Assembly (NCBI GenBank): GCA_002350625.1
Contig: DEFE01000028.1
Coordinates: 9,732-73,731, forward strand
Source of the DNA: Lachnospiraceae bacterium UBA2860
GTDB taxonomy: Bacteria; Bacillota; Clostridia; Lachnospirales; Lachnospiraceae
Length of the DNA stretch: 64,000 nt
Direction of reading: 5' to 3'
Under the pieces are notes generated by a model that made no database searches, was not told where the DNA came from, and saw only the letters and a list, made by a program, of their open reading frames with translations. Positions 8,009 through 16,602 of the stretch are shown piece after piece. Position 1 is the stretch's first letter. The number at the start of each line of letters is the position of its first letter. The position numbers and the translations under genes are program-made.

Positions 8009-9066
8009 GTTTCGCCGGAAAGACGCTTCAGCATCTCATGGTGCCGGCGGACCTGCTCGACTTCATCCACCAGGCCTTCGATGCCCATATCCTGCTGATC
8101 CCGCTGCCCCTCAAACTCGGAGTTGATATAGCCGTCGAAGCCGCCCTCGATCAGATATCTGATTGGCGTCGCATAGTCGATGCACTTGTCTTCATAATGC
8201 CCGGGCTGCCCCTCGATCTCGGTCATGTTGTAGAACTTTCCGTGGATGCTGATGATATACGGGATAATCTCTTTCAGATCCTCCGGTTTGCAGCAGGGCT
8301 CATGAAGCGCCAGGCGGTCGATGCTGTTGATCGGAATGCCATGGCCGGGGAACTTCTCGTCTACGACGTCGATCAGTTCATCATGGCCATAGTTCGCGGC
8401 ATTTTCGAGAACGAAGTCCACCGCGTCCTGATTTGCCGCGTGGCGGCGGATGTAATCAACCGAAACTTTGGACGGCGCGAACTGGAAGATGCCGAAATCA
8501 GGGACCAGGCCGATATAGGGGCTCTGCGTCCTTTCCCGCAGCTCCAGAATCTCTTCAACCGCATTGAAGTTGATGCCCGCAGCCATGCCTTTGGTGGCCT
8601 TCTCCCGGTGTCCGCCCGGTTTGATGGGCCACGGCGCATGAATCTCCTTGCCGAGGCGTACATCGTATTTTTCAGCTGTCGGAAGAGCCATCTCAATCAC
8701 GTCAATCGGCACAAGCACCAGCGTCCGGATGTTTTTAAAACCCATCTCTGCCACCAGGCGGATATCGTTTTTCAGGTGCTCCGCGGCCTCGCGGTGCGTC
8801 ATGACATGATCCCGGAACTGATGGACGTCAAGATAGACATCCATGGTGACGGCCGTCATGTCATAGCGGGCCATATAGCTGCGCCAGTCATAGATGAATT
8901 CCTTAGATGGAAACGGATAATCGCGGATGAGCTGCTGGTTGATGATCTCTATGCCGTCGGTACCCAGGCTTTCCCGGACTTCCCGGATCTGGGCTTTCCA
9001 GTCCAGCTTTCCGAAGAACTGGGACTGCTGATAGCTGTACAGGGATACGCCTCTTTTGATTGCCAT
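8005..9066 (-). CDS. C-glycoside deglycosidase alpha-like TIM barrel
   Basis: A 353-residue protein of the sugar-phosphate isomerase / AP endonuclease 2 TIM-barrel superfamily. Likely metal ligands are Glu in KEIHAPWPI, Asp in LVPDFGIFQF, His in ISIHGKFYNM and Glu in INSEFEGQ. This Glu-Asp-His-Glu set, and the neighbour with the beta-subunit fold, match the C-glycoside deglycosidase family (DgpB/DgpC), which removes 3-keto sugars from C-glycosides of plant polyphenols. The ATG at 9066 has GAAGGAGG upstream; the longer frame to 9168 lies inside the beta gene. The two genes abut at 9066. A general sugar epimerase is the alternative reading. Confidence 0.78.
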   Translation of the reverse strand: MAIKRGVSLYSYQQSQFFGKLDWKAQIREVRESLGTDGIEIINQQLIRDYPFPSKEFIYDWRSYMARYDMTAVTMDVYLDVHQFRDHVMTHREAAEHLKNDIRLVAEMGFKNIRTLVLVPIDVIEMALPTAEKYDVRLGKEIHAPWPIKPGGHREKATKGMAAGINFNAVEEILELRERTQSPYIGLVPDFGIFQFAPSKVSVDYIRRHAANQDAVDFVLENAANYGHDELIDVVDEKFPGHGIPINSIDRLALHEPCCKPEDLKEIIPYIISIHGKFYNMTEIEGQPGHYEDKCIDYATPIRYLIEGGFDGYINSEFEGQRDQQDMGIEGLVDEVEQVRRHHEMLKRLSGET

Positions 9067-9536
9067 TATGCCGCGCCTCCTTCTTCCAGTGTCATTTCGA
9101 AGATGCTGATGGTCTCTGTCTTGCCGGCGCCCCCGCCGCTGCCCGGAAGCGGCGGATTTTTCACCCACGCTTCGTCCCAGGGCATATAGCCGTACTGCGC
9201 CAGAATGCTCTGCTGCAGGCCGATGGTGTGCTTTCCCGGTTTAAGGCCGCCGTCCTTTTTCACGTGGACGATCCCGGCGTCGTCATAGTTCCAGTGTTCC
9301 CAGCAGCAGCTTTTCAGCTCTTCAAAGCTCCTCGGAGCTTTTCCGTTGATCTCGAAGCGCTGCAGCTCCCTGGGATAGTTCACGCCGTCGCAGTCGATGT
9401 AATAGCCGTTGTGCAGGGACAGGAAACAGCCGCGGTAATCCGCAATGCGGACGGCAAACTGAAATCCGGTGGCGTTCCCGTCCGCGTCCAGATCATTTTT
9501 CAGCGAGTGCGGGACAATCAAAAAGTTATCAAACAT
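9066..9536 (-). CDS. C-glycoside deglycosidase beta-like (DUF6379)
   Basis: A 156-residue beta-sandwich protein that looks like the small subunit of C-glycoside deglycosidases. I see MFDNFLIVPHSL at the start, FAVRIADYRGCFLSLHNGYY, and GGLKPGKHTIGLQQ toward the end, all in the positions usual for this family. In characterised enzymes the beta subunit helps form the active site of the alpha TIM barrel. The ATG at 9536 has AAAAGGAGG upstream; the open frame extends to 9674 without a plausible start. A Gly-rich loop (PLPGSGGGAGKTE) near the C-terminus is unusual. The oxidoreductase that supplies the 3-keto substrate is not encoded nearby. Confidence 0.75.
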   Translation of the reverse strand: MFDNFLIVPHSLKNDLDADGNATGFQFAVRIADYRGCFLSLHNGYYIDCDGVNYPRELQRFEINGKAPRSFEELKSCCWEHWNYDDAGIVHVKKDGGLKPGKHTIGLQQSILAQYGYMPWDEAWVKNPPLPGSGGGAGKTETISIFEMTLEEGGAA

Positions 9537-9670
9537 TCCGTGCGCCTCCTTTTCTTGTGTCGTTACCGGAGAAACTTTGGTGCAGATCGATACTTCAACC
9601 TGTCGTCCTGATACGATTATATCACCGCCTCTGGAAGCCCTCCAGTATTTCACGCCCGCATTGTCTTTTC

Positions 9671-9811
9671 TCACGCCACATCTGATTCGAACAGGATCAG
9701 TTCGACGGCGAGCCCGCCTGTGTCGTTCCGGTCTTCCACCACATACAGTCCTTCTCCATCATACATTTCCACATATTCCCCAAAGTCATCGTACTCGATA
9801 TGGTGCTTCAT
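9671..9811 (-). CDS. Small protein of unknown function (46 aa)
   Basis: The minus-strand frame starts with an ATG at 9811 behind a strong ribosome site (AAGGGGG, 5 bases upstream) and stops at 9671. It begins MKHHIEYDDFGEYVEMYDGE and ends LFESDVA; it is acidic and has no membrane segment. It stands first in the operon with the deglycosidase-like subunits, 135 bases upstream of the beta gene. I do not recognise a family. The ribosome site and position support expression; the length makes this uncertain. Confidence 0.5.
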   Translation of the reverse strand: MKHHIEYDDFGEYVEMYDGEGLYVVEDRNDTGGLAVELILFESDVA

Positions 9812-9932
9812 ATGTTCCCCCTTATAATTCCGGCGCCCTTCACGCCTGTGATGATGCAGTTTCCTGCTGCATGGTCATAGAATAAAAGGGGATCTGTGTA
9901 CGCAGACGGACAATGGGAAAATTTTTTCCCGT

Positions 9933-11987
9933 TCAAAGCAGAGTCCCTATCCGATCAGACGGTTCCGCCGTCATCAAAGTATGCAGCAGGCCGGAGAATA
10001 CCTTTTCTGCTCTCATGATCTTTTCCTCTGAGTAGATGGCCTGATTGAACATCATGTACGGGACAATCTGATCCGGTCCTTCGATGATCTGGAAAGCCAG
10101 GCTTCTGGAGTTGACCGGGGCATGCGTCTCCACGCTGAGTCTGGTCCCGCCGATGGAGCCTATGCTTGAAGTGCTCATGATCTCACTTGTCTCATAGCAG
10201 ACAATCATCATATCGTGCTCAAAGACGTTGTCCCGCTTTAAGCTCCATTCATAGGAGCTGCGGAAAAGGCTCCTGTTGGAGCTGCCGGAAAGCGCTTTGA
10301 AGAATTCGGCGAGCGTCATGTCCTCCTTCACCTCAAGGCCGACCGTAATATAGCGGAACAGGCATCCGAAGGCGTTTTTCCGGATCTCATCGGTTCTGTC
10401 GTGGAAGATCCAGTCCACGAGTATTTTGTTCTTCTTTTCTATGGCACAGATCCCAAGCAGGCTGACAGCCGTAAACAGGAGATTTCTCGAAGTGTGCTGC
10501 TTCTTCTCAAAGTCCTTCATCGCCTCCGGGGAGACGGTCTCTTTAAGCGGGAAGAATACTCTGCCGGCCGGCCTGGCACTCACGTCCGGGATGAGATTGA
10601 TGCACCAGTCGTCCCGGCCGTAGGCATTTTCGAGATACACCCTGTCCTCCTGATATTTCTTTCCGGCCCGGCGATTTTCTTCGTGGTACAGGCTGGCATA
10701 ATAGGTGTCCAGGGGAAGCGGTTCTCCCTTCCACGCCCGGACAATGTCCTCGTTCAAAAGCTGCATGCCGGAGCCGTCCGTCATGATGTGGTGCACATCG
10801 AAGAAGAGATACACCGCCTTCTCCGTCTTCATGAGATGCACATGGATCAAAGGCTCTCCGATCATCCGGAACGGACGGACCAGGCTTTCCGACAGCTCCT
10901 GAAACTCTGCCTCACTGATCTCTTCCACCTGGACGACCGGCATCTTTTCCGGCGCGATGCGCTGCACCAGATCGCATTCTTCATCGAATTCCAGGACCGT
11001 ATACAGAGCCGGCCGGTTCGCCAGCGCTTCATTCACCGCCCGGCAGAGACGTTCCGCATCCATAGCGGCGTCAAAGCGATACAGGCGCGGCAGGTTCCAC
11101 ATGACCGTGTGGGCGGAATAGATGCAGTAATCAAAGATCGAGATCTGGTTCGTGGTGAGCGGATGTGCTTTTCCGCGTTCCCGCATCTCTGTCACAGCCG
11201 TATCTTCAGGCGCGCCTCCGGCTGTTCTGCCGTCGCCAAGGGCCGCGGTCCGCTCCTCCGTATCCGTGCTTTTCATGAAGATGCCGTCTGCCGGTTCGCC
11301 GCTGATCTCAATCTGCCGGACGTGCGCGCACGTGTCCCCGACTGCGCGGAGCATTGAGGGAGGCGCGCACAGGACCGTAATGCGCTTATCCTCAAGATAC
11401 TGCCGAAGCCGGGAAGGGTTCTTCACGATACTTAAGGGAACAACAAACAGGCGCGATCCATCATGGAGAACATTGATAAATTGTCTGATCGAAGCATCGA
11501 AACTTAGCGGCGTGATCAGCGCCAGCCTGTCTGATTCGAGAAATTCGGTATAGGGCGCAAATGCCGCATCGCGGAGGTCCGCCTTTTCAAAACCGGATAA
11601 GGGTTCCGTTTTCAGGATCTCCTCCCAGGCGCCGAGATCAATGACCAGCCTTAAGCGCAAGTCCTTTTTGATAAAAGCGATCCGCTCCGGAGGAGAATTG
11701 TACTCATCGATGGCAAAAGCAGCGCCGGCCTTCCATACGCCCAGCATGGAGATCAGGGCCAGACTGCTCCTGGGAAGGCAGATCAATACAGAATCCCCCC
11801 GGCCAATTTGTTTTTCCTTCAGCCAACCGTACAGCCTTCCGGACAGTTCATCCACCTGAAGCCTGCTTAGCCCCCGGGGATGAAGCTCGTCTGTCAGGAC
11901 AAGCGCAGAAGGCTTCTCCGACACTTTTTTTGTCCATGCTTCCATCAGATCTTCTGTCCGGTTCCAAAAAGTGATCTCCATCTTCAT
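9933..11987 (-). CDS. NRPS-like protein: truncated adenylation plus condensation domain
   Basis: A 684-residue protein in two parts. Residues 1-240 follow an adenylation domain (GWLKEKQIGRGDSVLICLPR, GVWKAGAAFAIDEYNSPPER, then LSFDASIRQFINVLHDGSRL). The P-loop motif A3 (YTSGTTGxPKG) is missing between them, and the part carrying motifs A5-A10 is absent, so it should not activate an amino acid. Residues 280-680 form a condensation domain with an intact HHxxxDG motif (HHIMTDGSG). No carrier (LGGxS) or thioesterase domain is present. It overlaps the upstream membrane-protein gene by 4 bases (ATGA), so the two probably work together. A role as a stand-alone acyltransferase is my inference. Confidence 0.75.
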   Translation of the reverse strand: MKMEITFWNRTEDLMEAWTKKVSEKPSALVLTDELHPRGLSRLQVDELSGRLYGWLKEKQIGRGDSVLICLPRSSLALISMLGVWKAGAAFAIDEYNSPPERIAFIKKDLRLRLVIDLGAWEEILKTEPLSGFEKADLRDAAFAPYTEFLESDRLALITPLSFDASIRQFINVLHDGSRLFVVPLSIVKNPSRLRQYLEDKRITVLCAPPSMLRAVGDTCAHVRQIEISGEPADGIFMKSTDTEERTAALGDGRTAGGAPEDTAVTEMRERGKAHPLTTNQISIFDYCIYSAHTVMWNLPRLYRFDAAMDAERLCRAVNEALANRPALYTVLEFDEECDLVQRIAPEKMPVVQVEEISEAEFQELSESLVRPFRMIGEPLIHVHLMKTEKAVYLFFDVHHIMTDGSGMQLLNEDIVRAWKGEPLPLDTYYASLYHEENRRAGKKYQEDRVYLENAYGRDDWCINLIPDVSARPAGRVFFPLKETVSPEAMKDFEKKQHTSRNLLFTAVSLLGICAIEKKNKILVDWIFHDRTDEIRKNAFGCLFRYITVGLEVKEDMTLAEFFKALSGSSNRSLFRSSYEWSLKRDNVFEHDMMIVCYETSEIMSTSSIGSIGGTRLSVETHAPVNSRSLAFQIIEGPDQIVPYMMFNQAIYSEEKIMRAEKVFSGLLHTLMTAEPSDRIGTLL

Positions 11988-13561
11988 TTCCCCTCACCTA
12001 AAAATATACTGCGGCTTTTATGCAGGTCGCGGATGCCTTTGGCGGCCAAAAGGATGATAACCGGCGCAAAGTGGAAAAAGTATCTGGCCCTGGCCTCAAA
12101 CAGCAGCTCGAACAGCATGATCCCGACGACCGACAGCCGGATCACCGCATACTGTCTCATGCCTGTAAATACAGATACCAGCGAAAAGAACAAAACGGCC
12201 ATCCAGAGCGCCTGAAGGAGATTAACCCACACTTTATAAGGGGCTGCCTTTGGCTCGCAAAATACTGCCTTTAACGGTCGGGACAGGATTGTGGCGTCAT
12301 CAAAGGTTTCATAGAAGAATTCTCCTTCCTTTCCCCATGTGAAGCTGCCGTCACTGTAATTTGTGAGCGTCTTTCTTACAGCGTGTGCAAGGAGTCCGGC
12401 CGCCCCCATCTCCGTCAGGCGCTCTTTCGCGACACGCAGTTCATCTTCGATTCTCCCCTTTTTGGATACTCTGCTCATTGAAAACTGGACATCCTTTTTG
12501 AGCCATGAGCCGTTTCGCTTCTGGTTGAGACCCATCATGAGAAAATGCGAGGGGCCGAGGGCGCGCTCCGGGTTCAGATCGGGAAACAGGGCTTTTCTGG
12601 CGGCAAAAGCAAGACTGAGTGCAAGAAGGGCGCCAAGCGCACAGGCACAGGCCGCACCGAGGATATGCTTCAGGTCCGGCTTAAGAAGCGCCCGCGCACG
12701 GATCCGCCTTAAAATACCGACAAGTATGATCGCGATCAGCACGATCATCGTCTGCGGCTTGATGTAATATCCGAGAAATGAGAGGAAGAAGATCCCGAAC
12801 CATCTCACAAGGTTCAAAAGCGGGGCCGTCTGCTCAAGGAAGTACAGAAGAAGAACCGAAACAGGGAAAATCAGCGCGATCGAGTCAGAGTACGGGATGG
12901 AAACCCACGGAGACAAGCCGATCAGTAATACATAGATCATAAAGCCGGCCGCAGCCGCTCTGTCATCCCGGAGAACCTTTCTGATCAGGAAGAAGAACAT
13001 GAAGCCGGTGAGCGTATTCAGAAAGCACTGGAATGCGATCTGCGCGAAGTAATCAATGCGCGGCAGATGCATGAGGTCGGCCAGTTTTGTGACGGCTCCC
13101 AGAAGGACGACGATCATGGCGTTATTGGGGTAAATGGAGAAGTATTCTTTCCAGCTCTCCATCAATACCCGGTCTCCCCTGGCGAACGCGAGCGACATCT
13201 CCCTGATGACCATGGCGTCCCAGCCGGTAAGGAAATAATAGCTGTACGCAGAGATCAGCTGATAAAGAAAGAGAGCTGCGCAGAGGATGATCACTGCTCG
13301 TTTTTTTGTTCCGCTTTTCGGTACGAATCTCCAGATCAGGCAGGACAGAAGGAAGAGCCCGATGCCTCCCAGAGGCAGAAGAATGAGATTCGGCAAGAGC
13401 TCTTTCAGCTTTCTGGCATATGTCCAGTGCTGGAAAGCCATACAGGTGAACAGGGCGGAAGAAAGCAAAAAGCCCAGCAGAATCCGGATCAATAGAGAAA
13501 AATTGCTTTTACTTTTCGGAACGGATTGATCTCCGGCGCTCTCATTTATGTCTTGCATCAT
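11984..13561 (-). CDS. Polytopic membrane protein, GT-C-like
   Basis: A 525-residue membrane protein with about 11 to 13 hydrophobic segments. An early extracytoplasmic loop holds an Asp (YYFLTGWDAMVIREM), and there are large soluble loops near residues 340-420. This layout resembles GT-C glycosyltransferases (mannosyl/arabinosyl type) that use polyprenyl-phosphate sugars outside the membrane, but I see no motif that fixes the family. It is the first gene of a two-gene operon with the NRPS-like protein (ATGA overlap). A lipid or wall-polymer modification role for the pair is inference. The ATG at 13561 is followed by a soluble N-terminus of about 25 residues. Confidence 0.6.
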   Translation of the reverse strand: MMQDINESAGDQSVPKSKSNFSLLIRILLGFLLSSALFTCMAFQHWTYARKLKELLPNLILLPLGGIGLFLLSCLIWRFVPKSGTKKRAVIILCAALFLYQLISAYSYYFLTGWDAMVIREMSLAFARGDRVLMESWKEYFSIYPNNAMIVVLLGAVTKLADLMHLPRIDYFAQIAFQCFLNTLTGFMFFFLIRKVLRDDRAAAAGFMIYVLLIGLSPWVSIPYSDSIALIFPVSVLLLYFLEQTAPLLNLVRWFGIFFLSFLGYYIKPQTMIVLIAIILVGILRRIRARALLKPDLKHILGAACACALGALLALSLAFAARKALFPDLNPERALGPSHFLMMGLNQKRNGSWLKKDVQFSMSRVSKKGRIEDELRVAKERLTEMGAAGLLAHAVRKTLTNYSDGSFTWGKEGEFFYETFDDATILSRPLKAVFCEPKAAPYKVWVNLLQALWMAVLFFSLVSVFTGMRQYAVIRLSVVGIMLFELLFEARARYFFHFAPVIILLAAKGIRDLHKSRSIFLGEGK

Positions 13562-13616
13562 CTCTCATCACTTTCTTCCTGAAGTCCTTTTTCGTCAGAA
13601 ATTTCCACACCCTTTT

Positions 13617-13668
13617 ATAGCATACTTTCTTTCTGTCTGCTATAGTGCCGCCTATGAAAGTATGCTAT
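13617..13668. repeat. 13-base perfect inverted repeat
   Basis: ATAGCATACTTTC (13617-13629) and GAAAGTATGCTAT (13656-13668) are exact inverted copies separated by 26 bases. The dyad lies about 55 bases upstream of the minus-strand membrane-protein operon and ends next to the permease remnant. It may be an operator or the footprint of a small element. Confidence 0.55.
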
Positions 13669-13673
13669 GATTA

Positions 13674-13991
13674 AAGCCGCTCCGCCGCTTCTTCCCGAGC
13701 GTCGTCACCGGCACCGTGGTCACCGCAATCGGTCTTTCACTGATCAGCGTCGGCGTCAACTCTTTCGGCGGCGGCATCCAGCTGCTTACGAAAGACGGGA
13801 TCGGAACCCGCGAGGTGACAATTGTGGCCGTATCGCTCGGACTCGGCTACGGTCTCGGCTCCACGGCCAATGTTCTCTCCATGCTTCCTTCCTGGTTCGG
13901 CTATATCTTCGGCGGCTCCGGCATCGTGCCGGCAGCGATCTGCGCCATCATCCTGAATATCGCGCTGAAAAAAGAGCCGGCGGATCGGTAA
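13674..13991 (+). pseudogene. Uracil/xanthine permease (NCS2) remnant
   Basis: The frame reads RFFPSVVTGTVVTAIGLSLI from the first codons, which is the signature of NCS2 uracil/xanthine permeases. It then jumps after NSFGGG directly to the C-terminal region (TIVAVSLGLGYGLGSTANVL, then GSGIVPAAICAIILNIALKK). The ten or so N-terminal helices are absent, a stop codon precedes the fragment at 13668, and the segment normally between the two parts is deleted. Only about 105 codons of a protein of roughly 430 remain. No start signal is present. Confidence 0.8.
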
Positions 13992-14151
13992 AAGACCGCA
14001 GCTGCCATCCGCATAACTCAAAAAAAAAAGAAGAATCTGCACTTCCCCGAAAATAGTGTATATTATGTTTAGTATAACATTATTTACGGAAATATAACAT
14101 CGGAATACGACGATGAGACTCTGTACCGGCATGAACTGAATGGGTGTTAAC

Positions 14152-16398
14152 ATGGATAAAACGGCTGCTTTTATCGTGAAACACAGATATCCTCTTCTCT
14201 TAGGCGCACTGATTCTCAGCATCCTGTCCGGGGTTCTTGCGCTCCGGGTTCCCATCAACACGGACATGACGAAATATCTGCCGGACGACTCCTCGATGAA
14301 GCAGGGGATTGATCTCATGGCAGAGGAATTCAGCGATCTCTCCGTACAGAATACGATCCGCGTCATGTTTGAAAATCTGAGCGAAGAAGACGAAGACAGC
14401 GTCCTTGAAAAGCTGCAGGAAATGCCTTATGTCTCGGCTGCCGTCCTTGCGTCCCGCAAGGAGCACGAGGGAAACGCATACACGCTTTTTACGCTGAGCA
14501 CAGACTATGATTACCAGTCCCCCGAAGAGCTCTCGATCGAGCACGGGATACCGGATCAGTTTCCGGATGCCGCGGTCACTGTCCGCAATGACAACACCAG
14601 CGGGATGGAGATCCCCTTCTTTATCTTTGTCGTCGCCGCGGTTTTTCTCTTCGTCGTTCTCTTCGCCATGTGCGGATCCTGGGCGGAGCCGTTCCTCTTC
14701 CTTGCCGCGATCGGCATTGCCATTATCCTCAATATGGGGAGCAATATGATCCTCGGCAGCGTCGCCCAGGTCACCTGGTCCATCGCGGCCGTTCTGCAGC
14801 TGGTTCTGTCCATGGACTATTCCATCATCCTGATGAACCGGTTCAGACAGGAGAAGCAGAGCTTAAGTGACCCGGAGGAAGCCATGAGGCGGGCGCTTAA
14901 GAGAGCATTTTCCTCAGTCGCGAGCAGCGGATTCACCACCTTTGTGGGCCTTTTGATGCTGGTCTTCATGCGCTTCAAAATCGGCAAAGATATCGGCCTG
15001 GTCCTTGCGAAGGGCGTGCTCCTCAGCATGCTCTGCGTGCTCTTTGTTCTCCCTTCCCTGATCCTTCTTTTCAACGGTCTCGTGGAGAAAACGGAGAAAC
15101 CGGTTCTCAAAGTTCCGACTGATGCGCTCTCTTCGTTCAGCTTTCGTTTTCGCCGCGTTCTCGCTGTCGGATTTGTCGTTCTGTTCTTCGGCGCCTTTTA
15201 TCTCGAGCGTCTGGCAGGGATCTCCTACTCCCTCTCTCCCGATGACCCCATCTCCCGCATCTTTGAAAAAGAGAACCAGATCGTTGTCCTTTACGCCAAT
15301 GAAGATGAAGCTGCCGTTTTTCCGCTGACGGAGCAGTGGGAAGAATCTCCTCATGTCCATACCGTCATTTCCTACGCGAACACACTCGGGCGAAAAATGA
15401 CGCCGGACGAAATGGCGGTGTATATCCTGGGCATGATGCAGGGAGAAGGCGGGAGTTATGCATCCATCATGATCTCCGGCATGGGGGATTTCGGCAGCTA
15501 TGAAGGCGTCGGAGAGGATCTGTCGAACCTGATCAGCGGCGATACTCTCGGCACGATCTATCAGCTGTACGGGCTAAGAAAGGGAGTGGCTGCGGAAAAG
15601 CTCTCCATAGAAGAGCTGTATGATTTTATCAGAGAGAATCTCCAAAATCCGGTCATTGCCGCTCTTCTCGGAAAAAACATGACGGCCATGATCGAGGACG
15701 CCGGGGATATCTTCGCCTCCATTAAAGCGCAGATGGTCGGGCCGAAGCACGCTTTAATCATGCTCGGCACGGATTTGCCGGCGGAATCGGAGGAGACCGA
15801 AGCTTTCATCAAAGCGCTGCAGGAGGATCTGCGGTCGGCTGCGGGAAATGACTGTTATCTGGTCGGCAGCTCCGTGATGAGCAAGGAAATGAAAGACAGC
15901 TTCGGCAGGGAGCTGCTCACGATTTCTCTCCTCACGGCGGCGTCGATCTTCCTCGTCGTGATGCTCACCTTCAGGCAGCTGGTCGTTCCGGCCATCCTCG
16001 TGCTGCTGGTCCAGTGCGGTGTCTTCCTGACGGTCTCGACGACCTGGCTCATGGGCTACCGGATGTATTATCTGGCGCTGCTGATTGTCCAGTGCATCCT
16101 GATGGGGGCGACGGTGGACTACGGCATCCTCTATACGAATTATTACCGCGAAATGCGAAAGACGTGCGGGCCGGCTGAAGCGCTCCGCGAGGCCTACCGC
16201 CGCTCTGTCCATACGATCCTGACCTCGTCCCTGTTTATGATTATCGTGACCGGCGCCATCGGTTTATCCCCGGCCGAGCCGACGATTGCGCAGATCTGCA
16301 TGAGCATCTCGATCGGGACCGCCGCGGCGACGATCCTGGTCATCTTTGTCCTTCCGGGAATTCTCGCTTCCCTGGACCGCTTTGTCGCGGCGCCTTAA
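14152..16398 (+). CDS. MMPL/RND-superfamily membrane protein
   Basis: A 748-residue protein with the MMPL layout: an N-terminal helix (residues 12-30), a large outer domain, a bundle of about five helices (residues 160-310), a second outer domain and a second bundle (residues 590-745). The family exports lipids, siderophores or drugs in mycobacteria and is common, mostly uncharacterised, in Clostridia. Family-typical stretches are MDYSIILMNRFRQE and the matching ATVDYGILYTNYYREM in the second bundle, where the Asp-Tyr pairs belong to the proton-relay helix. The start could also be the ATG at 14140; neither has a good ribosome site. It is a single gene, with AT-rich upstream sequence (14050-14100) likely holding the promoter. 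Confidence 0.88.
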   Translation: MDKTAAFIVKHRYPLLLGALILSILSGVLALRVPINTDMTKYLPDDSSMKQGIDLMAEEFSDLSVQNTIRVMFENLSEEDEDSVLEKLQEMPYVSAAVLASRKEHEGNAYTLFTLSTDYDYQSPEELSIEHGIPDQFPDAAVTVRNDNTSGMEIPFFIFVVAAVFLFVVLFAMCGSWAEPFLFLAAIGIAIILNMGSNMILGSVAQVTWSIAAVLQLVLSMDYSIILMNRFRQEKQSLSDPEEAMRRALKRAFSSVASSGFTTFVGLLMLVFMRFKIGKDIGLVLAKGVLLSMLCVLFVLPSLILLFNGLVEKTEKPVLKVPTDALSSFSFRFRRVLAVGFVVLFFGAFYLERLAGISYSLSPDDPISRIFEKENQIVVLYANEDEAAVFPLTEQWEESPHVHTVISYANTLGRKMTPDEMAVYILGMMQGEGGSYASIMISGMGDFGSYEGVGEDLSNLISGDTLGTIYQLYGLRKGVAAEKLSIEELYDFIRENLQNPVIAALLGKNMTAMIEDAGDIFASIKAQMVGPKHALIMLGTDLPAESEETEAFIKALQEDLRSAAGNDCYLVGSSVMSKEMKDSFGRELLTISLLTAASIFLVVMLTFRQLVVPAILVLLVQCGVFLTVSTTWLMGYRMYYLALLIVQCILMGATVDYGILYTNYYREMRKTCGPAEALREAYRRSVHTILTSSLFMIIVTGAIGLSPAEPTIAQICMSISIGTAAATILVIFVLPGILASLDRFVAAP

Positions 16399-16602
16399 GA
16401 AAAACTGCTGATGAGATCTGCCGCTTTCTGTGCGCGCCGGCTTCCGACATTTTCTCCCGGTAAAAAAAACACAAAAACTCTGCCGGAATATACATGGAAT
16501 AACGATACCGGTTTTGTTAATGTCTATATATCTTATAAACGACAACGCCGTTGTCTGACAAATCCCGTATGAATTCCGGGAAGAAAAGGAGGAATTCCAC
16601 CG

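Noticed and set aside
8038..9189. A 383-codon plus-strand open frame opposite the deglycosidase-like genes
   Set aside because: It is the antisense shadow of two genes with ribosome sites and recognisable folds.
9933..13561. A functional nonribosomal peptide gene cluster
   Set aside because: There is no complete adenylation domain, carrier protein, thioesterase or phosphopantetheinyl transferase in the window.
13617..13668. 13-base inverted repeat as an invertible promoter
   Set aside because: The 26-base spacer is too short for known invertible promoters and no invertase gene is nearby. An operator or element footprint is more likely.
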